From contig NW_020194551.1 in the NCBI RefSeq assembly GCF_002865645.1, positions 220,877 to 284,876 on the forward strand: a stretch of DNA of 64,000 bases, read 5' to 3'. The notes beneath the pieces were generated by a model. That model saw only the letters and a list, made by a program, of their open reading frames with translations. It searched no databases and had not been told where the DNA came from. Position 1 is the first letter of the stretch. Every line of letters starts with the position of its first letter. Position numbers and translations under genes: made by a program. The stretch is from Hyaloscypha bicolor E (Eukaryota > Ascomycota > Leotiomycetes > Helotiales > Hyaloscyphaceae). This document shows positions 53,089 to 64,000 of the stretch, piece after piece.

Positions 53089-53371
53089 TATTAGTATAGC
53101 TATTTCTTTGGGAGTTATATATATAATTACGAGATATGAGATACGGGATATAAGTAATAGGATATGAGATACGAGATATAGTTATATGACCTCGTGTCTT
53201 ATTAGTAACTTAACTAGTAAACTAGACCCTTTTAGGCTTAGCAAATTTAGGAATCATATATTAATACTATAATACTATAATTCTTACTTCTAAATAATAA
53301 CTTTACTAACCTTATACAAATAATACTTCTATACTAATATAATAGTATTATATATTTCTAGTAAACTAATA
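53089..53371 (+). repeat. Solo LTR of the Copia family, opposite orientation, with target duplication
   Basis: Reverse complement of the LTRs at 15206 and 21230: starts TATTAGTATAGC, ends GTAAACTAATA, 283 bp. Flanked by ATAAT on both sides (53084-53088, 53372-53376), though in such AT-rich DNA a 5-bp match is weaker evidence. It shows that the Copia also moved into the Helitron row and recombined out. Confidence 0.85.
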
Positions 53372-53628
53372 ATAATATAAAATAATATTTTAGATTTAGA
53401 TTTATTATAATTTTTATTATATTAAATATTTTAATAATATATAAATTTAATTAAACTTAAAATTTAAAAGAATTATATTAATATATATATTTAATTAAAA
53501 TATAAATTAAAAGAATATAAGAGAAAAAAAAGAACTAATAAAGCTTTATAAAATAAATTAAGTTTAATATATTAAATAAAAATTTATAAATATATATTCT
53601 TATATATAAATATAAATAATTAAAATAT

Positions 53629-53792
53629 ATAATTAATATTTATATAATTAATATTTATATAATTAATATTTATATAATTAATATTTATATAATTAATATT
53701 TATATAATTAATATTTAATATTTATATAATTAATATTTATATAATTAATATTTATATAATTAATATTTATATAATTAATATTTATATAATTA
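53629..53792. repeat. 15-bp tandem repeat
   Basis: About eleven near-perfect copies of AATTAATATTTATAT, one copy shortened near 53715. It keeps sequence identity inside an otherwise irregular AT-rich unit. Confidence 0.9.
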
Positions 53793-54434
53793 TATTAAGT
53801 TTAATATTTAAGAATTTATTCTATTAAATTAATTAAATAATATATTATATAAGAAATATAAGAAATATAAAAATTAGATTACTTATATTAAAAAAATATT
53901 AAAAGATTTATTAAAATATACTTTTATATTTAAATAAAATTAAAGAAATATATTATTTAATATTAATAAATAACTTTTATTAAAATCTTTCTTTATATAA
54001 TATTTATTAATAATTTTTTTTAAAAAGAAATTAGAATTATAAGTAAGAATTTATTAAAAATAAATAAAAATATTATATAAAATTTAATAAACTTTTATTA
54101 GTTTATAATTTATATATTTAAATTAATTTTCTTTAGTTTTTTAAACTTATTTAGTTTTATTTTTATTTAAAATACTTATATAATTAATTTTATTAGACTT
54201 ATATTATTAAAACTTAAATTCTTTTAATAAATTATAAAAAAGACCTAATTTTATAATAATATTTTAAATTTAAATTTATTAAACTTAACATTTAAAAGAA
54301 TTAAAATTAAAATAATATTCTTAGCTTATTTATAAGTAATTTTATATATTTATAACCTATTTTCTTTCTTATATAATTTATTAAAAGTTTATAAAAAGTT
54401 TATTACTAAGAAAGTATTATTTAGAACTACTCGG

Positions 54435-54521
54435 GATGAGTTTAGGGCAAAATTATTACTAGCCCCGGAGCTTGCAAAGGGCCGCTAGCAATAATTTTAG
54501 TAAAGCGGCCCTAAACTTGTC
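54435..54521 (+). repeat. Nested palindrome, copy 3
   Basis: 87 bp, lightly RIP-mutated (GATGAGTTTAGGGC ... GCCCTAAACTTGTC). 70 bases before the next TCACGTGAGG. Confidence 0.9.
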
Positions 54522-54590
54522 TTCTCTATATTGTCCTATATTCAGGCCACCCTAAGCGGTTGGCTCACGGGGCTCCGTAAAAAAAACGGG

Positions 54591-57338
54591 TCACGTGAGG
54601 AATACCAGAACTTCCGTATATTACATGCCGTAATCCTAATACCTAGCAAAGCTTAAGGGGAGTTTTACGGATATAAGAGAGAGCTTTATAAGTAAGGGTA
54701 AGGCTATAAGGGTTTATATAAGGAAAGGGGAAGCTTTATAAGCTTATAAAATAGCTTAGAAAAAATAATAAATAAAAGAAAAAGCTATAATAAATTATAA
54801 AGAAAAAGAAAAAGCTTTATAAATATAAGTAAAGGCTAAAAAAAGCTATAAATAAGAATATAAGTAATAAGTTACTTATAGAGATAAGTAAGACTTAAAA
54901 TAATATATAAAAAGAAAAAGCTTTATAAGTAAAAGTAAGAGCTATAATAAATAAGGCTTAAAAAAGCCTATAAGAAAAGAAAAGAGCTTTATATATATAA
55001 ATAAAGCTATAAGAATTTATTTAAAAAAAAGAGAATTTTATATATAAATAAAAAAAAGCTATAATAATTTATAAAGAAAAATAAAAAGCTTTATAAATAT
55101 AAAAGAAAAGAAAGAATTAAAAAAGTTTTATAAGTATAATATTATTTCTTTTATAATTAAAAAGAGTTTTTATATAATTTATATTAGATATAAATAATTT
55201 AATTTAATTTAATTTAATATATTAAATATGAGTTTATAAATATAAGTTCTTATATATAATTAATAATTTAAATAAATTAAAGAAATTATTTTAAGTTTAA
55301 AGTTAAAGAATTTATAAAATTAATTATTTAAAAATATAATATAATATAAAAAAGAGTTTTATAAATTAAATTAATAAAAAAAAGTTTATTATAAATTAAA
55401 TAAATAATATATAATATAAGAAATATATAATTTAAATTATTTATTAAATTAAGAAATATATTTTTAATATTTTAATTTAAAAAGAATTTTAAAAATAGTT
55501 TATATTTTTAATATATTTAATAATATTTTTTTATTAAAAAAAGCTCTTTTAATTAAAGTCTTTTAAAACTATTATATAAAAATTATATTTAATATTTAAA
55601 GACTTTTTTTAAAATAAATTTATATTAAAGAAAACTTATATTAAAGAAAACTTATATTAAAGAAACTTATATTAAGAAAATATTATTAACTTTTAATAAT
55701 AATTTATTTTAAAAACTTATAAATAATTTTATTATATAATATAATAGCTTTTATTTTTAAAAAATATTAAAAGATTTATTAAAATATACTTTTATATTTA
55801 AAGAAAAGTAAAGAAAAATATTATTTAATATTAATAAATTACTTTTATTAGAAAGTTTCTTTATATAATACTTATTAATAAAAGAATTTAGAATTAAAAA
55901 TAAGAATTTATTAAAATAAGTAAAAATATTATATAAAGCTTAATAAACTTTTATTATTTTATAATTTATATATATTTAAATTAATTTTTATTTTTATTTA
56001 AAATATTTATATTATTAAGATTTAATAATTATAAATTTTAATATATAAGATATTTTTTATATATTTTATAATAATATAAAATAAGCTTATATATTATATA
56101 ATATTTTAAATTTAGATTTATTATAATCTTTATTCTATTAAATTTAATATTTAAAAAAATTATATTAATATTATATATTTAATTAAAATATAAATTAAAA
56201 AAATATAAGAGAAAAGAAAAAAATATTATTATTTCTTATTATAATAAAAAGGCTTTTTATAAATTTTAATTAAGTTTTTTATATAGTTAATATTAGAAAT
56301 AAAAAATAAAAAATAAAATAAAATAAATATATAAGTTTATAAATATAAGTTTTTATATATATAAATAACTAAAATATATAATTAATAATTTTAATAATTT
56401 AAAGAACTTATATTAAATTTAAAGTTTAAGAATTTATATTAAATTTAAAGTTTAAGAATTTATAAAATTATTTATTTAAAAATATAATATAATATAAAAA
56501 GAGTTTTATAAATTAAATTAATAAAAGAAAGTTTATTATAACTTAATAAAGTAATATAAGAAATTAAATTCTTTTATTAAAAGTAAATTATATTAAGTTA
56601 AATTTTATTAATTTATAAAAATATTATTTAATTATATAATAAATATTGAAATCCTTATTAAAATCCTTATTAAAATAATTCTTAAAATAAATAATATATC
56701 TTTAAATATTTTTATTTAAAAAATATTTTAAAAGTAATTTATATTTTTAATATTTTTAATAATATAAAGTCTTTTATATATATAGAATTTTTATTTTATA
56801 TTTAAAGACTTTTTTTTAAAATAAACTTATATAAATATTAAAAGATTTATTAAAATATATTATTTATATTTAATATTAATAAATTACTTTTAAAAAGAAA
56901 TAAAAAATAAAAATATTATATAAAGCTTAATAAACTTTTACTTTTTTTATAAATAATTTATATATTTTAAATTAATATTCTTTAATTTTTTAAAACTTAT
57001 TTAAAATACTTATATTATTAAAATTTAATAATAATTATATATATATTAATTTTAAATCTTAGTTATTAAAATATAAATTAGGAGAATAGTTTTAGCTTAT
57101 TTTTAAATAATTTTATATATTTATAACCTATTTTCTTTCTTATATAATTTATTAAAAGTTTATAAAAAGTTTATAACTAAGAAAGTATTATTTAAAGCTA
57201 CTCGGAACAAGTTTAGGGCAAAATTATTACTGGCTCTGGAGCTTATATAGGGCCGCCAGTAATAATTTTAGTAGAGCGGCCCTAAACTCGTTTATATAAT
57301 ACTATTATATGGTCGGACCACCCAGTTAAAAAAACTGG
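54591..57338 (+). mobile_element. Non-autonomous Helitron-like unit, about 2.75 kb
   Basis: Starts TCACGTGAGGAATACCAGAAC. Its first 150 bases match 51786-51940 and its last 115 bases before the palindrome match the end of the previous unit, so both are members of one non-coding subfamily. The AGCTTTATAA / GGCTATAA degenerate repeat fills 54680-55130. No coding domain recognised. Confidence 0.6.
57206..57292 (+). repeat. Nested palindrome, copy 4
   Basis: 87 bp (AACAAGTTTAGGGC ... GCCCTAAACTCGTT). 47 bases before the next unit start, with the spacer shortened relative to the other junctions. Confidence 0.9.
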
Positions 57339-60300
57339 TCACGTGAGGAACACCAAAACTTGAGCCCAAGCCCCCTATATATTACTCGCTCCAGGAATAC
57401 TAGAGCTTTCTACTACTCCCTATATATCCCTCGGCCTTTTATTTAGCCTATAATTATATAAATATGAATTTTTCCCTATTATACTTTTATACCAGTTATA
57501 GATAATACTTTCCATATAATAGATTTCTCCTAAATCTTAAGAGAAATTCATATAAGATATATTTATAATATAAGGTCTCTTTATTCTCGTATATCCGGAC
57601 TTATATACTTGGTTATTAACCTTTTTTAGGCCAAACGGGCTATAAGGCGCCTTCCTTTTATAGATATTAATCCGAATATTTTTTAATAAATATATATTAG
57701 ACCTATATAGCCTCTTATAAATAAGGATAATTCTCGGCCTCAAAAACGGATTTATTAAACCTATAATAAGCTAGATATGGCCTATAGCTAGCTAGTAGAG
57801 GCTACTTTATTATTACTATTACTATTACTTTTTTCTTTTCTTTCTTTTCCTCTTGTTTTATTTATTAGCTTTTATTTATAATTCCGGGATTAGCCTACTT
57901 ATAATCTTGGTCTAATAAATATTAAGTATAAGAATTATAGTATAAAATACTAGATATTAGAGGCAATTATAGGTATAAATCAGAAATTTGAGCTCTATTA
58001 TAAGAAAGGAAATATAGTAGTAAATAAGTTATAAGTACCTCTATTCTTTTTATAGGCGCTTTTTAAAGGAAATAATTTATAAGCCTATAGCTTTTATTAA
58101 AATATAAGAGTATATAATTCTATATTTGCTTTTATATTTATAAGCTATACTAAAGATATATATACTAACCTTTTTTATAGTTTTTACTACTTTTAGATTT
58201 ATAGAAAACTATTTTATTACTAGAGACCTTTAAAGCCAGGCTTATAATAAGTTCTGGCCTTTATCTAGTTATTTTTTTATAATCTAGACTATATAACTAA
58301 TCTCTAATTACGGTATTACTTATAACTTAATTAAGCTATTTTCTATAGCCTTTATAAGATACTTATAAATTATAGTAATCTTTTTATATAAATCTATAAA
58401 ATAGTCCGGAAGTAATTAGCTAGCTAAATGGGTTACTTTCAGATTTTTTTTAGCTTATAAATATACCTAATTTTCTAGTCTAAGGCAGATTATTACTATA
58501 AGAACCTTTTTATAATTACGGAACTAGCAGGAATTCTCTCAGACAAGTTTATAGATAAGAATTAATATAATATTCTTTTTATAGTCTATAAGTCTAGCTA
58601 TTAAGGTCTATAACTTTACTAGATAGCTATTATTTATATAGTATATATATTACTTTATTATATATTTCTCTTTTTATATAGTAAATATAAATAGTATTAT
58701 AGAATAACCTTATAAAATACTTATTATATTTATTAATAAATCTATTTAGAATAATAGCCCTTTTACTAGTTTTATTTATATATTTATAATTATAAGATAT
58801 TATTTTTCTTTTATATTTACTAGCTCTTTTAGTAATATATTATAGATACTTTTATTATTTATAAGACTATATCTCTTAATTAGCTCTATTTATATTAAGA
58901 TAAGATTCGTATAAATATATATAATAGTTTAATAAATACTTTTATTTATAAGAATATTTTAGTAACTAATCTAGATTAGTAGTTTATTTTTCTATTTTTT
59001 TTTATAAATAAAAATTAATTTATATAATAGTTTTTTCAAGATTTAATAGCTATTATTTATTATTTTAGAAAGCCTATTTTTTTATTACCTTTATAACTAA
59101 TTCGTAATAGCCAGAAATTATCTAGAAGCTATATAGCTTATAACCTATAGACTAGCCAGATCTAATTACTTATATATTTTAACTTAAGATTTAAGAGCTT
59201 TTTATAGATTTTAAAAATAGCCTTTTTAGACTATATATAGGCTATATTTATATAATTAAATACTAGAAGTAAGGGCTTCTATATTTATACTTACTTTTAT
59301 TCTTATAAGTATTTATAAAGTTTAATATACCTAAGTATATAAATAAGGTTATATATACTAAGCTATTAGATCCGTTATAGGATCCTATAAATAAGCTTCT
59401 GGCCTTAGTTATAAATAATATATCTTATAGTTCATATAAAGAGAATTATATATAGGCCCTATATATAGTTTATAAAAAAGTTTATAGCCTATTAGTATAT
59501 TCTAAGAAATTCCTAAAAGCTTTTATAGATTATATTATAATCTATAAAAATAGCTATCCTAAATACTATTACTAGAATAATAAATAGATATTTATAATCT
59601 ATAAATCCGGTACTTGAGATTAGTAAGTTATTTATAATAATTACTAGATTATTTTATATAACTCGTATTTTTTTTAGAAATTCTATTTATATATTAATAT
59701 AAAAATATATATCTTAATTTAAATAATTAAGTATATTTATAAATATATATATAAAGAAGTAAATTATATAATAGTTATAATTATAGCTATAGATAACGAG
59801 ATTACCTAATATATATATATCTATTATATAAGTTTATATAAAGCTATTTAGTAGCTATTCGAATTTCCTATATATTAGGAATTCTTTCTTATTTAGTATT
59901 TTATAGTTTATTTTAAAAGAAAGTAAATAATCTATTTTCCGAATAATATTTCTCTTATAGCTCTAGCTATAAAGATTATAAATACTCGTTTAACCTTAAT
60001 AGCTTTCTTTAAATATAATACTATATATAAAAATAGCTAATAGTACTTATATTTAAAGTTTCTGGCCTATTTTATATAGATTTTAAAAACTTATATATAA
60101 AAATACTACTAGTAAAGTAATAATAACCGAATTAGCTATATATATTACTATAGTCCTGTTTTAGGTAAGTAGTACTATTTATAGCTCTTATTTATAGTTA
60201 TTTATAGCCTATAGTTCTTTATAGATCTATATTTAGTTAAGGGTATTTATTATCTAATATATTAGATTACTTATATTACTTATAGTTTAGTAAAAAATAA

Positions 60301-62400
60301 CTAGAAATAATACTAGTATTTTAATAAGGCTATTCTATTTATATCTATAGGTAATTTACAAATATTATTCTTAACTAGCTTCTATTAATAGCTAATTATA
60401 AACCTATTAATAATCTGGAACCGGTATAAGTACTATTTCTATAATAATTTCTAGTACTAGTTTACTTATAATAATAATTTCCTATTTTTGCTTTTTAATT
60501 TATATTATAATTATAGCCTCTTCTTATTTATATATAGGCTTACGAACTAGTAGTAATTATTTATAGATTATAGGCTCTTGTTTTTTGTCTGAAATTAGAC
60601 TAGTAAATACTATTTCTTATTTATATTATATATTTTTAAGAACTAGATATTATTTATAATTATAATATAAGCCTAGCTTAATTCTAATTAGTAATTATAT
60701 TTTATAGAGATTATAATAGCTATTAAATTAGATTTATAAATAGCCTATTTCTATTTATAAGGGCCAGGTAATATAAATAAGATATTTTTATATAAGGTAT
60801 TTTATTATTACTTTTATAAATAAGAATAAATAGTTCTTTATATAGTATTTATAGATATTATAGCTTTCTTATTACTAAGTAAATATATGTCTTATTTCTA
60901 GTTTAAGATTCTAATTAAGCTTTATAAATTATTTATAAGTTCTATTATAAAATAAAATATTCTTAAATAGATCTTCTAGTTTATAGATCTTATTATCTGA
61001 AATAAAATACTAATATAATATAAATACTACTTTAAGATTATTTACTAGCTTTTAGTAAATTTATAGTTTATAATAAATAATATTCTTTTTAGAAAAGTAT
61101 CTATAATTCTTAATAAAGACTTTATCTAGATTCTTTTAGTTATATTATATAATTTATAAGCAGATATTATTATTATATATCTTTAATAATTATTTATTTA
61201 GCTATAGCTCAAGTAGCTCTATTTATAAATTAATATATAAGTTTATAAAAACGAGAATAGCTAGAAATTTATTTACTAGATTAGTAAATTACCTAATAAC
61301 CCAGATTCTAATAAAATAATAATAATTTCGGACTATATAAACTAGCTAGTATTAATTATAAATCTAATTAGCTATATTTATTTCTTAGATCTTTTCTCTT
61401 GGGCTACTATAGATTTATTAATTTTCTATAAGTAATATTTCTTAATTATATTAAATATTATAGTTTCGGAGCTTAATACCTATATTCTTAGATATTTACT
61501 AGGCTAATTACAGATATACTAATTAGTAAATTCCCTAAATACAAATAAGTTTTCGGGTAATAACTTATATAAACTATTTATAAAGTAATTATAAAGTATT
61601 AATTTCTTTTTCTTATTATTATCTTAGCTTATTCTTAAGATTAGAGCTCTGGTATTACTTTTATAAAACCTATATTTATAAGAGGATTTATATAATAGAA
61701 CCCGGATAATAGTTATAAGCTTATAGGTATATTATATTAAAGCCTATTTACTTAGAGGGAATTTTAATAGCTAGTTATAGGTAATTTTATAAATTAAGCT
61801 ATTTATTATAAATACTAGCCTGAGAATTATTCTTTTCTGGAAATAGTTTCTAATCTATTTATATTTTATAATAATTATTAATAAATTATAAGATTAGTTC
61901 TTTTATATTATTAGTTTAGATCTATAAATATTTATATTTACTTATAAGTAGTTTTATATAGGGATTTCCTATATATTATTTATAAAAGGCTTAAGTATTT
62001 TTCTATTATATAAGAACCTATCTAGAATACTTAATATAATTTATTCTAAAATCTTAGCTAATTTATTTTAGTACTTTATTTCTTACAGGTATCTTATAGA
62101 TACTAGATAGCCTTATAAATTAGGTTAAGGGATTTAGAGGTCTATAACTATTTATAACTACTTATAAGTATCTATATCTATTTATAAGTAATTTATAATT
62201 ATTACTTTAAATATTTTAGGGCTTAAATAAACCGAGAATACTATATTATTAGATATTAAAAGTATATATCTTTCTTAAATAATTCTTTATAGGATTTATA
62301 ACTTCTTATTTTATTTATTTTCTTTCTTTTCTTTTTTCCTTTTTTTCTCCCTTTTCTCTTCTCTTTCCTCTTCCTCCTTTTTTCTTTCTTTCTCCTCTAT
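57339..62400 (+). mobile_element. Helitron, second autonomous-type copy, RIP-degraded
   Basis: Starts TCACGTGAGGAACACCAAAA. Collinear with 46690-51390 but more diverged. The Rep block at about 59540-59900 preserves IIKYIYKYIYKEVNYII; the helicase at about 60760-60930 reads GPGNINK, FLYKVFYYY, IIAFLLLSKYMSYF and FKILIKL. It has more stops than the first copy and many indels. The right end could not be fixed: no GGGGCTCCGTAAAA terminus is visible, and coding similarity fades near 62.2 kb in a pyrimidine-rich tract (62320-62400). Confidence 0.8.
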
Positions 62401-63111
62401 CTCTAGTACTAAGTAATTTATTTTCTCCTCCTTTTCTAATACCTCTGCCTCCTCTTTATAAAAAGCTACTAGCTCCCTATAGAACTTAGTAAAATAGCAT
62501 ATTCTCTAAGAAGAAGTAAGTAAGTAGTAGTAATAAGAAGTAGCGGGATAGCGGACTATTTATATATTAGTTATAATCCGTAATAATCTATAGCAAATAT
62601 ATATATATAAAGATAATCTACTAGAAGTAATCTAATTACCTATATAATTACCGGGAGCGACCTAGTAAAGCGGATATGGGTTAGTAATAATAGAGACAGG
62701 AGCTAGAGCTAGAGCTAGAGCTAGAGAGAGAGAGAGAATAGTAGTAGTACCTATAAGTACCTATTAGGTTAGTTACGGTCTATAAAAGATTAATAAACAG
62801 ATATAAAAAGCACTTATAGAAAGAATAATAGGTATTCTTACTACTATAATAGTAATTAGTATAGCTTTCTCTAAACTAACTAGCCATAATTATATATACT
62901 ATTTATATATCCGACCCGCTAATATAATATATATATCTGGCGGTATAAACTTAACTAATGAATTAGCCAAGCTCAGCCTCCAGGTTAGTAGGCCGGGCGG
63001 GATTAGTAGTACGGCCGAGCCGCAAAACAGGTACCCGTAGCGGAGCCAGTAAAGAGAGTGCCGTTATGGTGTGGGTTGGGCGGGCGGGCAGGCAAGGCAG
63101 GGCAGGCAGGG
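62401..63111. other. Transition from RIP-mutated to normal DNA, simple repeats
   Basis: No gene recognised. Holds AGCTAG/GA repeats at 62701-62737 and a sharp rise in G+C from about 62940. Confidence 0.4.
62701..62737. repeat. AGCTAG then GA microsatellite
   Basis: Four AGCTAG units run into a GA dinucleotide tract. Confidence 0.85.
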
Positions 63112-63270
63112 CAGGTGCTGGTGCTGGTGCTGCTGCTGCTGCTGGTGCTGGTGCTACTGCTGCTAGTACTGCTGCTGTTGCTGCTGCTGGTACTGGTGGT
63201 GGTGGTGGTGGTGGTGGTGGTGCTAAAGCTGGAGCTGCAGCTGGGGCTGGTGCTGGTGCTGCTGAAGTAG
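63112..63270. repeat. GCT/GGT trinucleotide microsatellite, G+C-rich
   Basis: About fifty imperfect GCT, GGT and GCA triplets, including a run of nine GGT. Both strands stay open in several frames (Ala/Gly-rich plus, Pro/Ala-rich minus, 62963-63295), an effect of the repeat rather than evidence of a gene. An expressed low-complexity exon cannot be excluded. Confidence 0.85.
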
Positions 63271-63539
63271 CGGGAGCAGATGGGAGAGAAGACATTCTAC
63301 GGACCGTAAGGAGCGTTATAGGCCAGGGGCAGGCCCGTAGCGGGTATAGGATTGACTTACGTATGTATATGTGTATTTATTAAAGGAAAGAAGCTTTGGA
63401 ATTCGAAATTAAAACCTACCTTATTTAGCTTACCTGGAAAATTTTTAGCCTTTAAAAGGTGAATTTTCAAAGTGAATTTAAAGTCAGTAAAGCTAATATC
63501 CCTTAAATAAGTACCTGAGGCATCTAATTAATCTCGAAT
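63271..63539. other. Unmutated spacer, no gene seen
   Basis: Normal composition; short direct repeats GTGAATTT at about 63460-63480. Ends in CTCGAATCGAG overlapping the last palindrome. Confidence 0.35.
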
Positions 63540-63624
63540 CGAGATCAGGGCAAAATTAAAGACTGGCCCCGAAGCTTGCATAGGGCCGCCAGGCTTTAAT
63601 TTTAGCGAAGCGGCCCAGATCTCG
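63540..63624 (+). repeat. Nested palindrome, copy 5 (divergent stems, isolated)
   Basis: 85 bp. Same plan as copies 1-4: GGGCAAAATT at the start, GGCCCCGAAGCTTGCATAGG in the apical loop, AATTTTAGCGAAGCGGCCC at the end. The stems differ: the outer stem is CGAGATCAGGGC with GCCCAGATCTCG, and the inner stem is AAAATTAAAG-A-CTGGC with GCCAG-G-CTTTAATTTT. It is not near any Helitron unit start. Contains GCGAAGC at 63605-63611. Confidence 0.88.
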
Positions 63625-64000
63625 TAATCATACACCAAAGTCCAAAAACTTGTTGGGAGAATGCCTCAATTTGCCAAATAGATGTAGATATTGTGGGCTT
63701 ACTCTTTAGATCCTTCTGGCAACATGGTTCATTTCACGGCTTCGTGAATGGACGTCACGGAAAAGGGAACCCATCCACAGCCCCTCCTTTCTTTTTCCTT
63801 CTCACCTACTCTTACTTGCAGTGTGGCTTTCCGTGTAACCCCACCATAGTCTGGTGGATGACGAACACTGTTACACAGAAGCGAAACCTAGGTAGAGCAG
63901 CAGCCCACATGCAACAGCCTCATCCCCACTTATTTCAAGCGACCCCCTTTGCTTTTCGAAATATCAAAAAGTCTGATCAAACAAATCAATACCTTCTCTT
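63625..64000. other. Unmutated intergenic DNA at the window edge
   Basis: No frame recognised. A pyrimidine-rich tract (63782-63815) and normal composition suggest the upstream or downstream flank of a gene outside the window. Confidence 0.35.

Larger units (their letters stand above)
51786..54590 (+). mobile_element. Non-autonomous Helitron-like unit, about 2.8 kb
   Basis: Starts TCACGTGAGGAATACTAAAA. The first 500 bases are a degenerate repeat of AGCTTTATAA / AAGGCTATAA words. The middle is almost pure A+T and holds a Copia solo LTR (53089-53371) and a 15-bp tandem repeat. The last 120 bases before the palindrome are near-identical to the end of the next unit. No transposase domain recognised. 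Confidence 0.6.

Noticed and set aside
53629..53792. CRISPR-like regular array
   Set aside because: Units are contiguous 15-mers without spacers, in a eukaryotic setting: a plain tandem repeat.
46195..57340. Interpreting the repeated TCACGTGAGG blocks as LTRs of retrotransposons
   Set aside because: The coding remnants between them read as Rep and Pif1-like helicase, not gag-pol, and the spacing varies from 0.24 to 5 kb.
57537..57743. 68-codon minus-strand frame in the second Helitron
   Set aside because: Antisense to the Helitron. Composition (I, K, N, Y) is that of RIP-mutated DNA.
62963..63383. Ala/Gly- and Pro/Ala-rich frames on both strands
   Set aside because: Open only because GCT/GGT triplets contain no stop in several frames. 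No unique sequence supports a gene.
1..64000. tRNA or rRNA genes
   Set aside because: No cloverleaf with a recognisable B-box or conserved rRNA segment was found by eye; a covariance search would be decisive.

Overview
The window looks like a chromosome arm or accessory region of a filamentous ascomycete (Pezizomycotina). Three intact genes have short introns of about 35-100 nt with GT...AG borders. They belong to fungal lineages (two NACHT/STAND proteins and one PD-(D/E)xK nuclease-like protein) and sit in islands of normal base composition. The islands are separated by very AT-rich blocks of wrecked transposons. In these blocks CA and TG dinucleotides are almost gone while CT/AG, CC/GG and GC survive. 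That is the footprint of repeat-induced point mutation (RIP), which turns CpA into TpA.

Layout. 1-5676: right part of a minus-strand Copia element. 5677-8264: hAT remnant and small repeats. 8265-8751: another LTR of the same Copia family with a 182-bp foreign LTR nested in it. 9547-9688: a MITE. 10121-13323: NACHT gene 1. 14237-24846: a 4.3-kb LTR element with target duplication ATTTG, split by a 6.3-kb Copia with target duplication CTTAT. 25249-34912: a pogo/Fot1-type DNA transposon split by a 7-kb Gypsy element. 35331-38027: nuclease-like gene 2. 38805-39489: a hAT-type MITE with a perfect 8-bp target duplication. 39891-45092: NACHT-ankyrin gene 3. 46195-about 62400: a head-to-tail row of Helitron units, two of them coding (Rep and Pif1-like helicase, RIP-killed) and the rest non-coding. 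62400-64000: simple repeats and unmutated intergenic DNA.

The three genes are all on the + strand. Two are NLR-like signalling ATPases with different N-terminal and C-terminal modules. The third carries a restriction-like nuclease fold. This is a typical content for a fast-evolving fungal non-self recognition or incompatibility compartment; a joint function is inference. A shared repeat (about 415 bp in two copies, 42 bp in the third) lies downstream of each gene, so the islands may share an origin or a 3' flanking element.

The most unusual signal is an 85-87 bp nested palindrome found five times in one orientation. Four copies lie 47-71 bp before Helitron junctions and one lies alone in unmutated DNA at 63540-63624. 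The fifth copy has different stem sequences, but both arms of each stem have changed together, which argues that the folded shape itself is kept.

All intron borders and protein lengths below were worked out by hand from reading frame and splice consensus, without transcript data.
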